Shown: one piece after another, positions 27,414-35,627 of the stretch
Numbering within the stretch: position 1 is the first letter of the stretch
Layout: every line of letters begins with the position of its first letter
Origin: Winogradskyella vidalii
Lineage (GTDB): Bacteria; Bacteroidota; Bacteroidia; Flavobacteriales; Flavobacteriaceae
Direction of reading: 5' to 3'
Assembly (NCBI RefSeq): GCF_013403955.1
Contig: NZ_JABFDG010000001.1
Coordinates: forward strand, 682,001-746,000
DNA: 64,000 nucleotides
Translations under genes and position numbers: made by a program
Notes under the pieces: generated by a model
Database searches by the model: none
What the model was told of the DNA's origin: nothing
The model's input: only the letters and a program-made list of their open reading frames with translations

Positions 27414-28943
27414 TTAGTGCTTAAAATGACGTGTTCCTGTAAATACCATGGCAACATCATGCTCATTACAGTAGTTTATACTTAATTCATCTTTTATAGA
27501 GCCACCTGGTTGAATTACAGCTGTAATACCTGCGTTATCAGCAATTTCTACACAATCAGGGAAAGGGAAAAATGCATCACTTGCCATAACCGCACCTTTT
27601 AAGTCAAAGTTAAAAGATTGTGCTTTATGAATGGCTTGGTTTAAGGCATCAACTCTACTTGTTTGTCCTGTTCCGCTAGCACATAATTGTTTGTTTTTAG
27701 CCAAAACAATGGTGTTTGATTTGGTGTGCTTACAGATTTTTGAAGCAAATATTAAATCGTCTAATTCTTCTGAAGTAGCTGTTGTTTTTGTGACGGCTTT
27801 TAAACCTTCAAGTGTATCTGTAACGTTATTTCTATCTTGAACTAAAACACCATTTAAACAACTTCTTACATTTGTTTTTGGCATTTCAATATCATTTAAA
27901 ATTAAAAGGATTCTATTTTTCTTTCCTTTTAAAACTTCTAGTGCTTCATCAGAAAAAGAAGGCGCAATAACAACCTCACAGAATAATTTGTGAATCTCTT
28001 CAGCGGTCGCTAAATCAATTTCAGAATTACTAATTAAAACACCACCAAAGGCAGAAACTGGATCACCTGCTAAAGCATCTACATAGGCTTGGTGTAAGGT
28101 GTCGCGTTGAGCTAGACCACAAGCGTTGTTATGTTTTAGAACAGCAAAAGTTGGTGCGTCGTTTTTAAATTCTAGCATCAAATTAACAGCAGCATCAACA
28201 TCTAAAAGATTATTGTAACTTAATTCTTTACCATGGAGTTTGGTGAATATTTCATCAAAATCACCGAAGAAAAAGCCTTTTTGATGTGGGTTTTCGCCAT
28301 ATCGCAATACTTTTCCGTTGTTTTCTGAGATTTTTAAAGTCGGAATTTCTTGATTTTTATTGAAGTAATTAAAAATTGCAGAATCGTAATGTGAAGATAC
28401 ATTAAATGCTTTTGCTGCAAATTGTTTTCTATCATCTTCAGAAGTTTCTCCATTTTTAGTTTCTAATAAGGCTAAAAATTCAGCATAATCATCAACAGAA
28501 GATACACAAGTTACATCTGCATAGTTTTTAGCAGCAGCTCTAATTAAAGAAATACCACCAATATCAATTTTTTCAATAATATCTTGGTTGCTAGCACCAG
28601 AAGCTACCGTTTTTTCAAAAGGATATAAATCAACAATGACGACATCGATTTGTGGAATTTCAAATTCTTCTAACTCAGCAACATCACCGTCGTGGTTTTG
28701 ACGATTTAAAATACCTCCAAAAACTTTTGGGTGTAAGGTTTTTACACGACCGCCAAGAATTGATGGGTAAGAAGTGATGTCTTCTACTGGCACGACTTCA
28801 ATGCCTAAGTCTTTAATAAATTTTTCTGTACCTCCTGTAGAATAAATAGTAACGTTGAGGTCGTTTAATTTTTTTACTATCGGTTCTAATCCATCTTTAC
28901 TAAATACCGAAATTAGTGCTGATGAAATGGTTTTGTTGCTCAT
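27414..28943 (-). CDS. purH: Bifunctional AICAR transformylase / IMP cyclohydrolase PurH
   Basis: 509 residues from the ATG at 28943. Catalyses the last two steps of IMP synthesis: formyl transfer to AICAR and ring closure. The N-terminal MGS-like IMP cyclohydrolase domain has YSTGGTEKF and the active HPKVFGGIL; the C-terminal transformylase domain has the KHNNACG motif and the GGSIKDELSI tail. A longer frame to 28973 reaches the minus-7 box and is rejected. Single gene, separated from the mreB operon by a strong terminator. Confidence 0.96.
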   Translation of the reverse strand: MSNKTISSALISVFSKDGLEPIVKKLNDLNVTIYSTGGTEKFIKDLGIEVVPVEDITSYPSILGGRVKTLHPKVFGGILNRQNHDGDVAELEEFEIPQIDVVIVDLYPFEKTVASGASNQDIIEKIDIGGISLIRAAAKNYADVTCVSSVDDYAEFLALLETKNGETSEDDRKQFAAKAFNVSSHYDSAIFNYFNKNQEIPTLKISENNGKVLRYGENPHQKGFFFGDFDEIFTKLHGKELSYNNLLDVDAAVNLMLEFKNDAPTFAVLKHNNACGLAQRDTLHQAYVDALAGDPVSAFGGVLISNSEIDLATAEEIHKLFCEVVIAPSFSDEALEVLKGKKNRILLILNDIEMPKTNVRSCLNGVLVQDRNNVTDTLEGLKAVTKTTATSEELDDLIFASKICKHTKSNTIVLAKNKQLCASGTGQTSRVDALNQAIHKAQSFNFDLKGAVMASDAFFPFPDCVEIADNAGITAVIQPGGSIKDELSINYCNEHDVAMVFTGTRHFKH

Positions 28944-28970
28944 AATGTTGTGTTGTAGTTTAGAATGGCG

Positions 28971-28978
28971 CAAAAATA
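28971..28978 (-). promoter_or_regulatory. Minus-7 box for purH
   Basis: Minus-strand TATTTTTG fits TAnnTTTG, 27 bases before the ATG at 28943, and supports that start over the longer frame. Confidence 0.45.
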
Positions 28979-29088
28979 CGTATATTCAAAATGAATTTTT
29001 TGTACTAAAACGAGTTTCTTTAAGTTTTTTGTAACAATAGATTGTTGAAAACGTCCTATCTTTAAAATGTCTAATTCATTAAGACTTT

Positions 29089-29116
29089 TTGTTTTGTAAG
29101 AAATAGAATATTTTTG
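29089..29116 (+). promoter_or_regulatory. Promoter for the ABC permease (TTG, 17 bases, TATTTTTG)
   Basis: A TTG at 29089-29091 and TATTTTTG at 29109-29116 are separated by 17 bases, close to the Bacteroidota minus-33/minus-7 spacing. The ATG is at 29145. This is the best-formed promoter in the window. Confidence 0.6.
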
Positions 29117-29144
29117 ATGAATTTATTATAAAAACAACCCTTTC

Positions 29145-30398
29145 ATGCTGGTCTATTTACGCTTATTAAAAGAGAGTTTTTCATTTGCATTAAATGCACT
29201 TCGGAATAATAAACTCCGTACATTTTTATCACTTTTAGGCGTAACCGTTGGTATTTTTTCTATCATCGCAGTGTTGGCAGCTGTTGATTCTCTTGATAAA
29301 ACAATTCAAGGGCAATTGAGTTCCTTAGACAGTAATACTATGTATATCTCTAGCATGCCTTTTGGTCCAACAGACGTCCCACGCTGGCAAAGAGAAACTT
29401 TTGAAGAGATGTCCTATAATGAATTTAAAAGTATTCAAACGTCCGTAAAAGACGCTGAGCATGTGGCCTTACAGTTATTTGTAAAGCGTGAAAACATTAG
29501 ATATGAATCGGAATTAGTCAGTAGTGTTAATACGGTTGTTGTTTCTCACGAATTTATTGATGTTCAAAGCATGCAATTTGATAAAGGACGTTTTTATAAC
29601 GAATCGGAATCAAATTCTGGTCGACCAGTTGTTGTGATTGGTTCTGAAATTGCAAAATCATTATTTGGCGACTTAGAGCCTATAGGTAAAAAAGTAAGAC
29701 TTTATGGCCAGAAATTCACAGTGATTGGTGTCGTTAAAAAAGAAGGTTCTGGCTTATTTGGAGACAGTAATGATATATCAATATTTATTCCCGCTAATTA
29801 CGTAAGAAATAGATATGGTGATAATAATCCTTATATTAAGTATGTGGTCATTGTTAAACCTAAGAAAGACGCCGATATTGAAGGGTTAGAAGCTGAAATC
29901 GCTCAGGTAATCCGTACTAAGAGAGGGTTAAAACCAGATGAAATCAATACATTTTTTATTCGAGTAATGTCAGGGCTACAAGACTTAATTGATACGATTA
30001 TTGGAAGTTTAAATTTAATCGGTTGGGTAATTAGTGGCTTTTCACTTTTAGTTGGTGGGTTTGGAATTGCTAATATTATGTTTGTCAGTGTTAAAGAACG
30101 GACCAACCTTATTGGAATTCAGAAATCATTAGGAGCTAAGAATAAATTTATTCTATTTCAGTTTTTGTTTGAGGCAGTTATACTTGCTGTTGTCGGCGGA
30201 ATAGTAGGTTTGTTTTTAGTTTGGATTGGCACTATAATAGGAAGTAGTTTTACAGATGATTTTGAGTTTGTGCTTTCGCTTCAAAATATGTTTCTAGGAT
30301 TTTTTATCTCTTCAATGATTGGTTTAGTGTCAGGTGTTATTCCTGCATTAGCAGCATCAAAATTAGATCCTGTGGAAGCTATTAGAACAGGAATGTAG
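29145..30398 (+). CDS. MacB-type ABC transporter permease
   Basis: 417 residues. An N-terminal transmembrane helix after NALRNNKLRTFLSLLGVTVGI, a large periplasmic MacB core domain (about 50-280), and three C-terminal helices of the FtsX type (GFSLLVGGFGIANIMFVSV, and the ending PALAASKLDPVEAIR). MacB-type systems do not transport through the membrane directly but drive periplasmic work such as export of lipids, peptides or drugs. The matching ATPase is not adjacent, so it must be encoded elsewhere. Substrate unknown. Confidence 0.92.
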   Translation: MLVYLRLLKESFSFALNALRNNKLRTFLSLLGVTVGIFSIIAVLAAVDSLDKTIQGQLSSLDSNTMYISSMPFGPTDVPRWQRETFEEMSYNEFKSIQTSVKDAEHVALQLFVKRENIRYESELVSSVNTVVVSHEFIDVQSMQFDKGRFYNESESNSGRPVVVIGSEIAKSLFGDLEPIGKKVRLYGQKFTVIGVVKKEGSGLFGDSNDISIFIPANYVRNRYGDNNPYIKYVVIVKPKKDADIEGLEAEIAQVIRTKRGLKPDEINTFFIRVMSGLQDLIDTIIGSLNLIGWVISGFSLLVGGFGIANIMFVSVKERTNLIGIQKSLGAKNKFILFQFLFEAVILAVVGGIVGLFLVWIGTIIGSSFTDDFEFVLSLQNMFLGFFISSMIGLVSGVIPALAASKLDPVEAIRTGM

Positions 30399-30480
30399 AA
30401 GTCATCTATTTAGAATAAATTTCAGTAGAACGCTTTGTTTGGGGTTTAGTTTCTGAAGTCCAGTAATTAGGTTGGGCTAT

Positions 30481-30939
30481 CTAAGCGATGATTTTAGCCA
30501 CCTGCTTGCAAACATATTCTAAAAACCGTTCGTCGTCTTCTGTAAAAGGGTCTGGTGTATTTGAGTCAATATCAATCTGACCTACATTTTCACCATTCAC
30601 AAAAATAGGAATTACAATTTCTGCTTTCACCGTAATACTACAGGCAATATAATTGTCTTGGGCAGCGACATCGGGCACTACAAAATTCTGGTTACTCATA
30701 GCAACTTGCCCACAAATCCCTTTCCCGAATGGAATAATGGTATGATCCGTTGGAGCGCCAACATAAGGCCCTAGTTTTAATTCGTTTTTATCACCATTTT
30801 TAAAATAGAAGCCTACCCAATTGTAATAATCAATATGTGTGTCTAATGTCTCACAAATCTTTAGCAAGCGTTCATCAACACTAAGATTGTCATTAGAAAT
30901 AATTGATTCAATTTCAGGTTTTAGGTCTTGTAAAGTCAT
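30481..30939 (-). CDS. GAF-domain protein, free methionine-(R)-sulfoxide reductase-like
   Basis: 152 residues, a single GAF domain. It resembles fRMsr, which reduces free methionine-R-sulfoxide. The cysteine of FGKGICG and the one of NYIACS match two of the three active-site cysteines, and the following EIVIPIF is family-typical. The first expected cysteine (about ten residues before ICG) is replaced within PTDHTIIP, and the Asp after the second is Ser. It may therefore be a two-cysteine reductase or a ligand-binding GAF protein. It stands alone, convergent with the ABC permease. Confidence 0.82.
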   Translation of the reverse strand: MTLQDLKPEIESIISNDNLSVDERLLKICETLDTHIDYYNWVGFYFKNGDKNELKLGPYVGAPTDHTIIPFGKGICGQVAMSNQNFVVPDVAAQDNYIACSITVKAEIVIPIFVNGENVGQIDIDSNTPDPFTEDDERFLEYVCKQVAKIIA

Positions 30940-31054
30940 ATAGTAGAAGTTTGAATGGTTATCTTAGTGAAAAACTTTTGGTAAAAGTATTTAAATTGCA
31001 CTGTTTTAAAATACTGTTTTTATAAATTTAACAACAAACTAACATAATTAATTT

Positions 31055-31615
31055 TTGAAGCGCCTTTTAGTAAAATATAAATCTGTTATTCGTTTTATAG
31101 TCACATTTTTAACTGTATATGTGATTTTAACCATGGGTTATAATCTGTACTTAAACGTATCTAATGGAACTGAGTATTATCCTGATTATGTAACTAATTT
31201 AGTGGCAAAGCAGACCAGTACTTTGCTTAATGGCTTAAATTATGAGGCTAAAGTAATTCCACATACAACCGAGGCTTCTATGAAAATTATTATCAACGGG
31301 AAATTTGTAGCGCGTGTCATAGAAGGTTGTAATGCGATAAGTATTATTATTTTGTTTCTCTCGTTTATAGTGGCATTTGCAGGTAAATTTAAAACCACAC
31401 TTTTCTATTGTTTTGCGGGAAGTATAGTTATTTATGCTTTTAATCTTTTTAGAATTGTTATTCTTTCCATCGGATTGTATCATTACCCTTGGCGACAAGA
31501 ACTATTACATACCGTTATTTTTCCTATGCTAATTTATGGTGTTGTATTTATACTATGGATGGTTTGGGTGAATCGATTTTCTAAATCTAAAAAGACCAAT
31601 AAGACAAATGAATAA
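31055..31615 (+). CDS. xrtF: Exosortase family protein XrtF
   Basis: 186 residues, five or six transmembrane helices. Exosortases are membrane cysteine proteases that cut and transfer proteins carrying a C-terminal sorting signal. The three catalytic residues are recognisable: Cys in VIEGCNAISI, Arg in NLFRIVILS, and His in ELLHTVIF. Size and partner gene mark it as the flavobacterial F type. The frame begins with TTG at 31055 (KRLLVKYKSVIRF), which matches other XrtF N-termini better than the later ATG at 31133. It overlaps the next gene by eight bases. Confidence 0.9.
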   Translation: MKRLLVKYKSVIRFIVTFLTVYVILTMGYNLYLNVSNGTEYYPDYVTNLVAKQTSTLLNGLNYEAKVIPHTTEASMKIIINGKFVARVIEGCNAISIIILFLSFIVAFAGKFKTTLFYCFAGSIVIYAFNLFRIVILSIGLYHYPWRQELLHTVIFPMLIYGVVFILWMVWVNRFSKSKKTNKTNE

Positions 31616-32036
31616 GATTGTAAGCTATTTATTAGTCGGAATATTGTTTATATTTCTAATCTTAATTAGAACTTATGAAAACGTCCTGTTTTACGACCCG
31701 TATCTAACTTTTTTTGAAAATGATTACTTATACATTGATAGTCCTAGACGAGAAGTTGCAAAATTAGTCTTGTTTACTACATTGCGTTTTGTTTTAAATA
31801 CAGTTATTTCCCTAGGGATTCTCTATCTTATTTTTAAAGATAAAGGCATTATTAAATTTTCGGCTTTAATTTACTTGATTGCTTATGTTTTGTTATTGAT
31901 ACCTTTCTTATATTTTGTAATTAATCCCGACCAAGATGATTATTATCTGTTTTTCAATATACGACGGTTTTTAATTCAGCCTATTGGTTTAATTTTGCTT
32001 TTACCTGCGTTTTATTATTATAAACTGAATCGTTAG
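31608..32036 (+). CDS. Exosortase F system-associated membrane protein
   Basis: 142 residues, four transmembrane helices. Its N-terminal FLILIRTYENVLFYDPYLTF and the late RRFLIQPIGLILLLPAFYYY fit the small partner protein that accompanies xrtF throughout Flavobacteriaceae. Its ATG lies inside the last eight bases of xrtF, so it is translationally coupled. The family function is not known; it may assist the exosortase or carry the sorted product. Confidence 0.88.
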   Translation: MNKIVSYLLVGILFIFLILIRTYENVLFYDPYLTFFENDYLYIDSPRREVAKLVLFTTLRFVLNTVISLGILYLIFKDKGIIKFSALIYLIAYVLLLIPFLYFVINPDQDDYYLFFNIRRFLIQPIGLILLLPAFYYYKLNR

Positions 32037-32111
32037 TCGTTTTTATAATGCTATTTGAGTAGGTTTTCTAAATCTGTTTTTTTAGTTTTATATTTCAATA
32101 AACTTAATTTT

Positions 32112-32119
32112 GTAACTTT
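32112..32119 (+). promoter_or_regulatory. Minus-7 box for the HYC/HMA/TonB cassette
   Basis: TAACTTTG fits TAnnTTTG and ends only five bases before the GTG start at 32125. The transcript would have almost no leader. Confidence 0.45.
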
Positions 32120-32124
32120 GCATC

Positions 32125-32538
32125 GTGAAATTTTCAAACACACATAAAACCATTTCTTTTGTGTTGTCGTTTTTGGTCTTGTTTTCTACATTATCATTAA
32201 CGATAGAGAAGCACTTTTGTGGCGATATTTTAATCGATGTGGCGATTTTTTCTGAAACAGAAAAATGTGCAGATGATTTTTTCGAAATAGATGAAGTTGC
32301 TACCCTAAAAAAAGGCTGTTGTAAAGATGAAATTGATGTCATTGAAGGTTTATCTGAAATGACACTAAAATCTTTCGAAGACTTAGATGTTTTACAACAA
32401 CAGGTTTTAATTGCTTATAGTTATTCCTATATTAATCTTTTTGAAGACTTACCAAATTCTTTTAGTCCGCATAAAGATTACTTACCACCAATACTTATTA
32501 AAGATATTCATCGCTTAGATGAAGTCTATCTCATTTGA
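32125..32538 (+). CDS. HYC_CC_PP family protein
   Basis: 137 residues, GTG start. The three name-giving motifs are seen: an aromatic variant of HYC (His30-Phe-Cys32 in EKHFCG), a CC pair (Cys65-Cys66 in KKGCCKDE) and PP near the C-terminus (DYLPPILIKD). The N-terminus is a signal peptide or anchor (FVLSFLVLFSTLSLTI). Cys48 is a fourth cysteine. The family is specific to Bacteroidota, usually near TonB receptors and heavy-metal-associated proteins, as here, so metal binding in the periplasm is a reasonable inference rather than a known function. Confidence 0.85.
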   Translation: MKFSNTHKTISFVLSFLVLFSTLSLTIEKHFCGDILIDVAIFSETEKCADDFFEIDEVATLKKGCCKDEIDVIEGLSEMTLKSFEDLDVLQQQVLIAYSYSYINLFEDLPNSFSPHKDYLPPILIKDIHRLDEVYLI

Positions 32539-32613
32539 TTATTTAGAAATACGAAGGTTTTAAAGCGTCATTATTTTTTGATGCGAATAACTCATATTTA
32601 CTAAATTAACTTA

Positions 32614-32812
32614 AAAAAGAAACACAGCTATAGCGTTTCAGGTATGACCTGTAACGGTTGTAAGGCTTCGGTAAAAAAAACTACGTTCAAGCTTAACTCA
32701 AGTTAAGAAGGTGACGGTAAATCTCGAAGCAAAATCTGCAACCATAACACTAACATCACCTGATGGCGTTCAAACACTTCAAGCTGCATTATCCAAAAAA
32801 ATATCATCATGA
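32614..32812 (+). pseudogene. Heavy-metal-associated (HMA) mini-protein, frameshifted at an A8 run
   Basis: Frame one encodes LKKKHSYSVSGMTCNGCKAS, with the HMA metal motif GMTCNGC, up to a run of eight A at 32673-32680. Thereafter the homologous reading continues one frame away (LRSSLTQVKKVTVNLEAKSA and TITLTSPDGVQTLQAALSKK) to a TGA at 32810. With seven A the two halves join into a normal HMA domain. No good start codon is present; the place where one is expected reads TTA (32611-32613) and the first ATG lies in the metal motif. The terminal TGA overlaps the ATG of the TonB receptor (ATGA), showing ancestral coupling. It could be decay, slippage-dependent expression, or a sequencing error in the run. 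Confidence 0.75.
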
Positions 32813-35043
32813 AATTATTATATATAATAATATTATTAAGTCCTGCTTTTTTGTTCTCACAAGAGCAATTAGAAGGCATTGTTTTAGAAACCAGTAGTAC
32901 TAAAGAAATGCCATTGCCTGGCGCAAATGTGTACTGGTTAGATTCGTCTATTGGTGCCATTACCGGAGAAGATGGTACGTTTACGCTGCCTTATAAATTC
33001 TCTTATAACGAATTAGTAATTAGTTATGTTGGTTTTAAAACTGATACGATAAGAATAGACGACAACAAATACATTAAGCATGTACTGCAAGCTAGTGATG
33101 AGTTGGATGCCGTTGAGATTACCTCGCGAAATCAAACCACTAGCAAATCGTATCTAAAAGCAGAAAACACATTTACCGTAAGTAGCGATGAACTCTTAAA
33201 AGCGGCTTGTTGTAATTTAGCGGAAAGTTTTGAAACCAATCCGTCAATCGATGTGAATTTTGCTGATGCGGTATCGGGCACACGACAAATAAAAATGCTA
33301 GGTTTAACCTCGCCTTATATTTTAATAGCGACAGAAAATATCCCTTCTATTCGTGGGGCGTCTCAAGCTTATGGTCTTAGTTTTATTCCCGGAACTTGGG
33401 TTGAAAGTATTCAAATTACCAAAGGTACAGGAAGTGTTGTTAATGGTTTTGAGAGTATAGCCGGACAAATAAATGCAGAACTTGTAAAGCCAAATACAGA
33501 CGATAATTTATTTGTAAATCTGTATGGTGGATCTAACGAGCGTCTAGAGTTAAACACCCATTTTAACACTAAAGTATCCGAAAAATGGAGTACAGGTTTG
33601 TATTTGCATGGTAATACGCACCAAAAAAAACACGATGTTAATGACGATAGCTTTCTAGATATGCCGCTGTATAATCAAATTAATGTGATGAATCGTTGGC
33701 AATATAGCGATGCAGAAAAAGGCTTTATTAGTTTCATTAATTTAAGATATATCAATGATGAAAAACAAGGAGGACAAGTTGATTTTGACCCAGAAACGGA
33801 TAAGGGAACTACTAATTTTTGGGGTAGCGAAATAGATACAGAACGTTTTGAAGTTAACACGAAAATAGGTTACGTTAATCCTGAAATTCCGTATCAAAAT
33901 TTAGGCTTTCAAACGGCATTTAGCCATCACAAACAAGAGTCTTATTTTGGATTGAATCTTTATGATATTGAACATAATAGCTTTTATTCTAATTTAATAT
34001 ACAGTAGTATAATATCAGATTCGCGTCATAAGGTAAAAACAGGATTAAGTTTTACTTACGATCATTATGATGAGTTGGTTAACACCGCTATTTATGAACG
34101 TACAGAGAATTCTGTAGGTGGTTTTTTTGAATACGCGTTTGACAACTTAGATGATTTAACGATGACAGCCGGTGTAAGAGTCGATCAACACAATAGACTC
34201 GGCTTTTTTGTAACGCCACGTTTTCATTTGCGTTATACACCATGGGAAAAATCTGCTTTAAGATTTTCAATAGGTAGAGGGAAGCGAAGTGCTAATATTT
34301 TTGCTGAAAACCAGAACATGTTCTCAAGTTCACGTCAAATCAATATTGTAAATTCAGGTGGTTCAATTTATGGTTTGGATCCTGAAATTGCTTGGAATTA
34401 TGGGGTTAGCTATTTGCAAGGCTTTAATTTGTTTGATAGAAAAGCTGATGTGACTTTTGATTTTTATAGAACTGATTTTCAAAATCAAGTGGTAGTTGAT
34501 TGGGAAAACCCTTATGAAGTTAATTTCTATAATCTAGATGGTGAGAGTTATGCTAATAGCTTTCAATTTGAATTCAATTACAATGCTTTTGAGCGTTTCG
34601 ATTTAAGAATGGCTTATAAGTATTACGATATTCAAACCGATTATGATTCTGGGAAACAGGAAAAGCCATTAGTGCCAAAGCACCGACTATTTGCTAATGC
34701 GGGTTACGAGACACTTTTAAAAACTAATGGAAGCCATTGGAAGTTTGATGCCACTTATAATTGGTTGAGCGGTCAGCGTTTTCCTAATACAGATTTAAGT
34801 GCGCCACAATACCAATTGGCAGACGAAACTCCAACTATTGGAACTTTAAATTTACAAGTGACTAAAGTGTTTTCTCCAAAATTTGAAGTATATTTAGGAG
34901 GCGAAAACGTTACTAATGTAAGGCAAGATAACCCTGTGATTAGTGCCGACAACCCGTTTGGTTCTAATTTTGATAGTAATTTTGTCTATGGTCCAATTTT
35001 TGGAAGTTTATATTATGCCGGATTACGATTTAGAATACCTTAA
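32809..35043 (+). CDS. TonB-dependent outer-membrane receptor, probable metal-related
   Basis: 744 residues. Signal peptide (to about residue 18), a carboxypeptidase-like regulatory (CarboxypepD_reg) domain with LPGANVYWLDSSIGAITGEDG, a plug, and a 22-strand barrel ending in an aromatic-rich strand (GLRFRIP). The plug has a di-cysteine, Cys134-Cys135 in KAACCNLAESFETNP, a pattern I know from receptors that sit next to HMA proteins. It takes a substrate across the outer membrane using TonB energy. A metal or metal complex is likely from the neighbours (HYC_CC_PP, HMA), but copper versus another metal cannot be told. Confidence 0.93.
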   Translation: MKLLYIIILLSPAFLFSQEQLEGIVLETSSTKEMPLPGANVYWLDSSIGAITGEDGTFTLPYKFSYNELVISYVGFKTDTIRIDDNKYIKHVLQASDELDAVEITSRNQTTSKSYLKAENTFTVSSDELLKAACCNLAESFETNPSIDVNFADAVSGTRQIKMLGLTSPYILIATENIPSIRGASQAYGLSFIPGTWVESIQITKGTGSVVNGFESIAGQINAELVKPNTDDNLFVNLYGGSNERLELNTHFNTKVSEKWSTGLYLHGNTHQKKHDVNDDSFLDMPLYNQINVMNRWQYSDAEKGFISFINLRYINDEKQGGQVDFDPETDKGTTNFWGSEIDTERFEVNTKIGYVNPEIPYQNLGFQTAFSHHKQESYFGLNLYDIEHNSFYSNLIYSSIISDSRHKVKTGLSFTYDHYDELVNTAIYERTENSVGGFFEYAFDNLDDLTMTAGVRVDQHNRLGFFVTPRFHLRYTPWEKSALRFSIGRGKRSANIFAENQNMFSSSRQINIVNSGGSIYGLDPEIAWNYGVSYLQGFNLFDRKADVTFDFYRTDFQNQVVVDWENPYEVNFYNLDGESYANSFQFEFNYNAFERFDLRMAYKYYDIQTDYDSGKQEKPLVPKHRLFANAGYETLLKTNGSHWKFDATYNWLSGQRFPNTDLSAPQYQLADETPTIGTLNLQVTKVFSPKFEVYLGGENVTNVRQDNPVISADNPFGSNFDSNFVYGPIFGSLYYAGLRFRIP

Positions 35044-35050
35044 TCTGTGA

Positions 35051-35088
35051 AACGTCATTATGAGGAGACCAACGTGGTAATCTTATGA
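35051..35088. repeat. Eroded intergenic repeat (CGTCATT-GAGGAG family)
   Basis: AACGTCATTATGAGGAGACC followed by AACGTGGTAATCTTAT resembles a short repeat that I recall from many Bacteroidota genomes (CGTCATTGCGAGGAG ... ACGTGGCAATCT). It lies 8 bases after the TonB receptor stop. The copy is degenerate. Confidence 0.45.
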
Positions 35089-35134
35089 AGAAAATAAGTG
35101 CTATTAAATAAAAATAAATTTAAAAATAAAACAG

Positions 35135-35154
35135 ATTCCTGTTTTTACAGGAAT
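35135..35154. repeat. Short palindromic repeat (ATTCCTGT/ACAGGAAT)
   Basis: ATTCCTGT and ACAGGAAT form a perfect 8-bp stem with a TTTT loop, 20 bases before the ATG at 35175. It looks like an AT-drifted copy of the common GATTCC...GGAATC repeat, of which another copy is at 43650-43672. It could also act in the leader of the HMA gene. Confidence 0.45.
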
Positions 35155-35174
35155 AAATAACAAAACAAAATAAT

Positions 35175-35546
35175 ATGAAAAACGTAATTTTAATACTTAG
35201 CTTGTTGATAACAACAATAACTTTTGCTCAAAATAAAAATGCAAAAGCAAGTATAGAAGTCGATGGTGTTTGTGGGATGTGTAAGGAACGTATTGAAAAA
35301 GCAGCCATAAGAACTAAAGGTGTAAAATCTGCGGTTTGGAACGTAAGTACACACGAGTTGAAACTTATTTTTGATGAGCGTAAAACAGATTTAAAAACCA
35401 TTTCTAAAAAGGTAGCTTCTGTTGGCCACGATACTAAAGAAATAAAAGCAACAGAAGAACAATACAATTCTATACATGCGTGTTGTAAGTATCGCGACGA
35501 AGAAGTTAGAAAAGATCATGAAAATGAAGTGGAAGAGAAAAATTAA
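35175..35546 (+). CDS. Secreted heavy-metal-associated (HMA) domain protein
   Basis: 123 residues: a cleavable signal peptide (to about residue 18, TFAQ), then one HMA ferredoxin-like domain with the metal motif Cys33-Gly-Met-Cys36 (GVCGMCKERIE), then a tail with His101-Ala-Cys103-Cys104 and many charged residues. HMA domains bind soft metals such as copper through the CxxC pair. The periplasmic location and the position after a TonB receptor suggest it receives imported or toxic metal. It ends at its own terminator. Which metal is bound is not visible. Confidence 0.9.
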   Translation: MKNVILILSLLITTITFAQNKNAKASIEVDGVCGMCKERIEKAAIRTKGVKSAVWNVSTHELKLIFDERKTDLKTISKKVASVGHDTKEIKATEEQYNSIHACCKYRDEEVRKDHENEVEEKN

Positions 35547-35556
35547 TACGAATGTT

Positions 35557-35582
35557 AAAGCCCAAATTTAAATTTGGGCTTT
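35557..35582 (+). terminator. Terminator of the metal cassette
   Basis: AAAGCCCAAATTT and AAATTTGGGCTTT form a perfect stem followed by a long T-run, ten bases after the HMA stop. Confidence 0.85.
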
Positions 35583-35627
35583 TTTTTTTATTTTAAAATT
35601 TCATCTAGCTTCTTTAAAGCTATAGAG

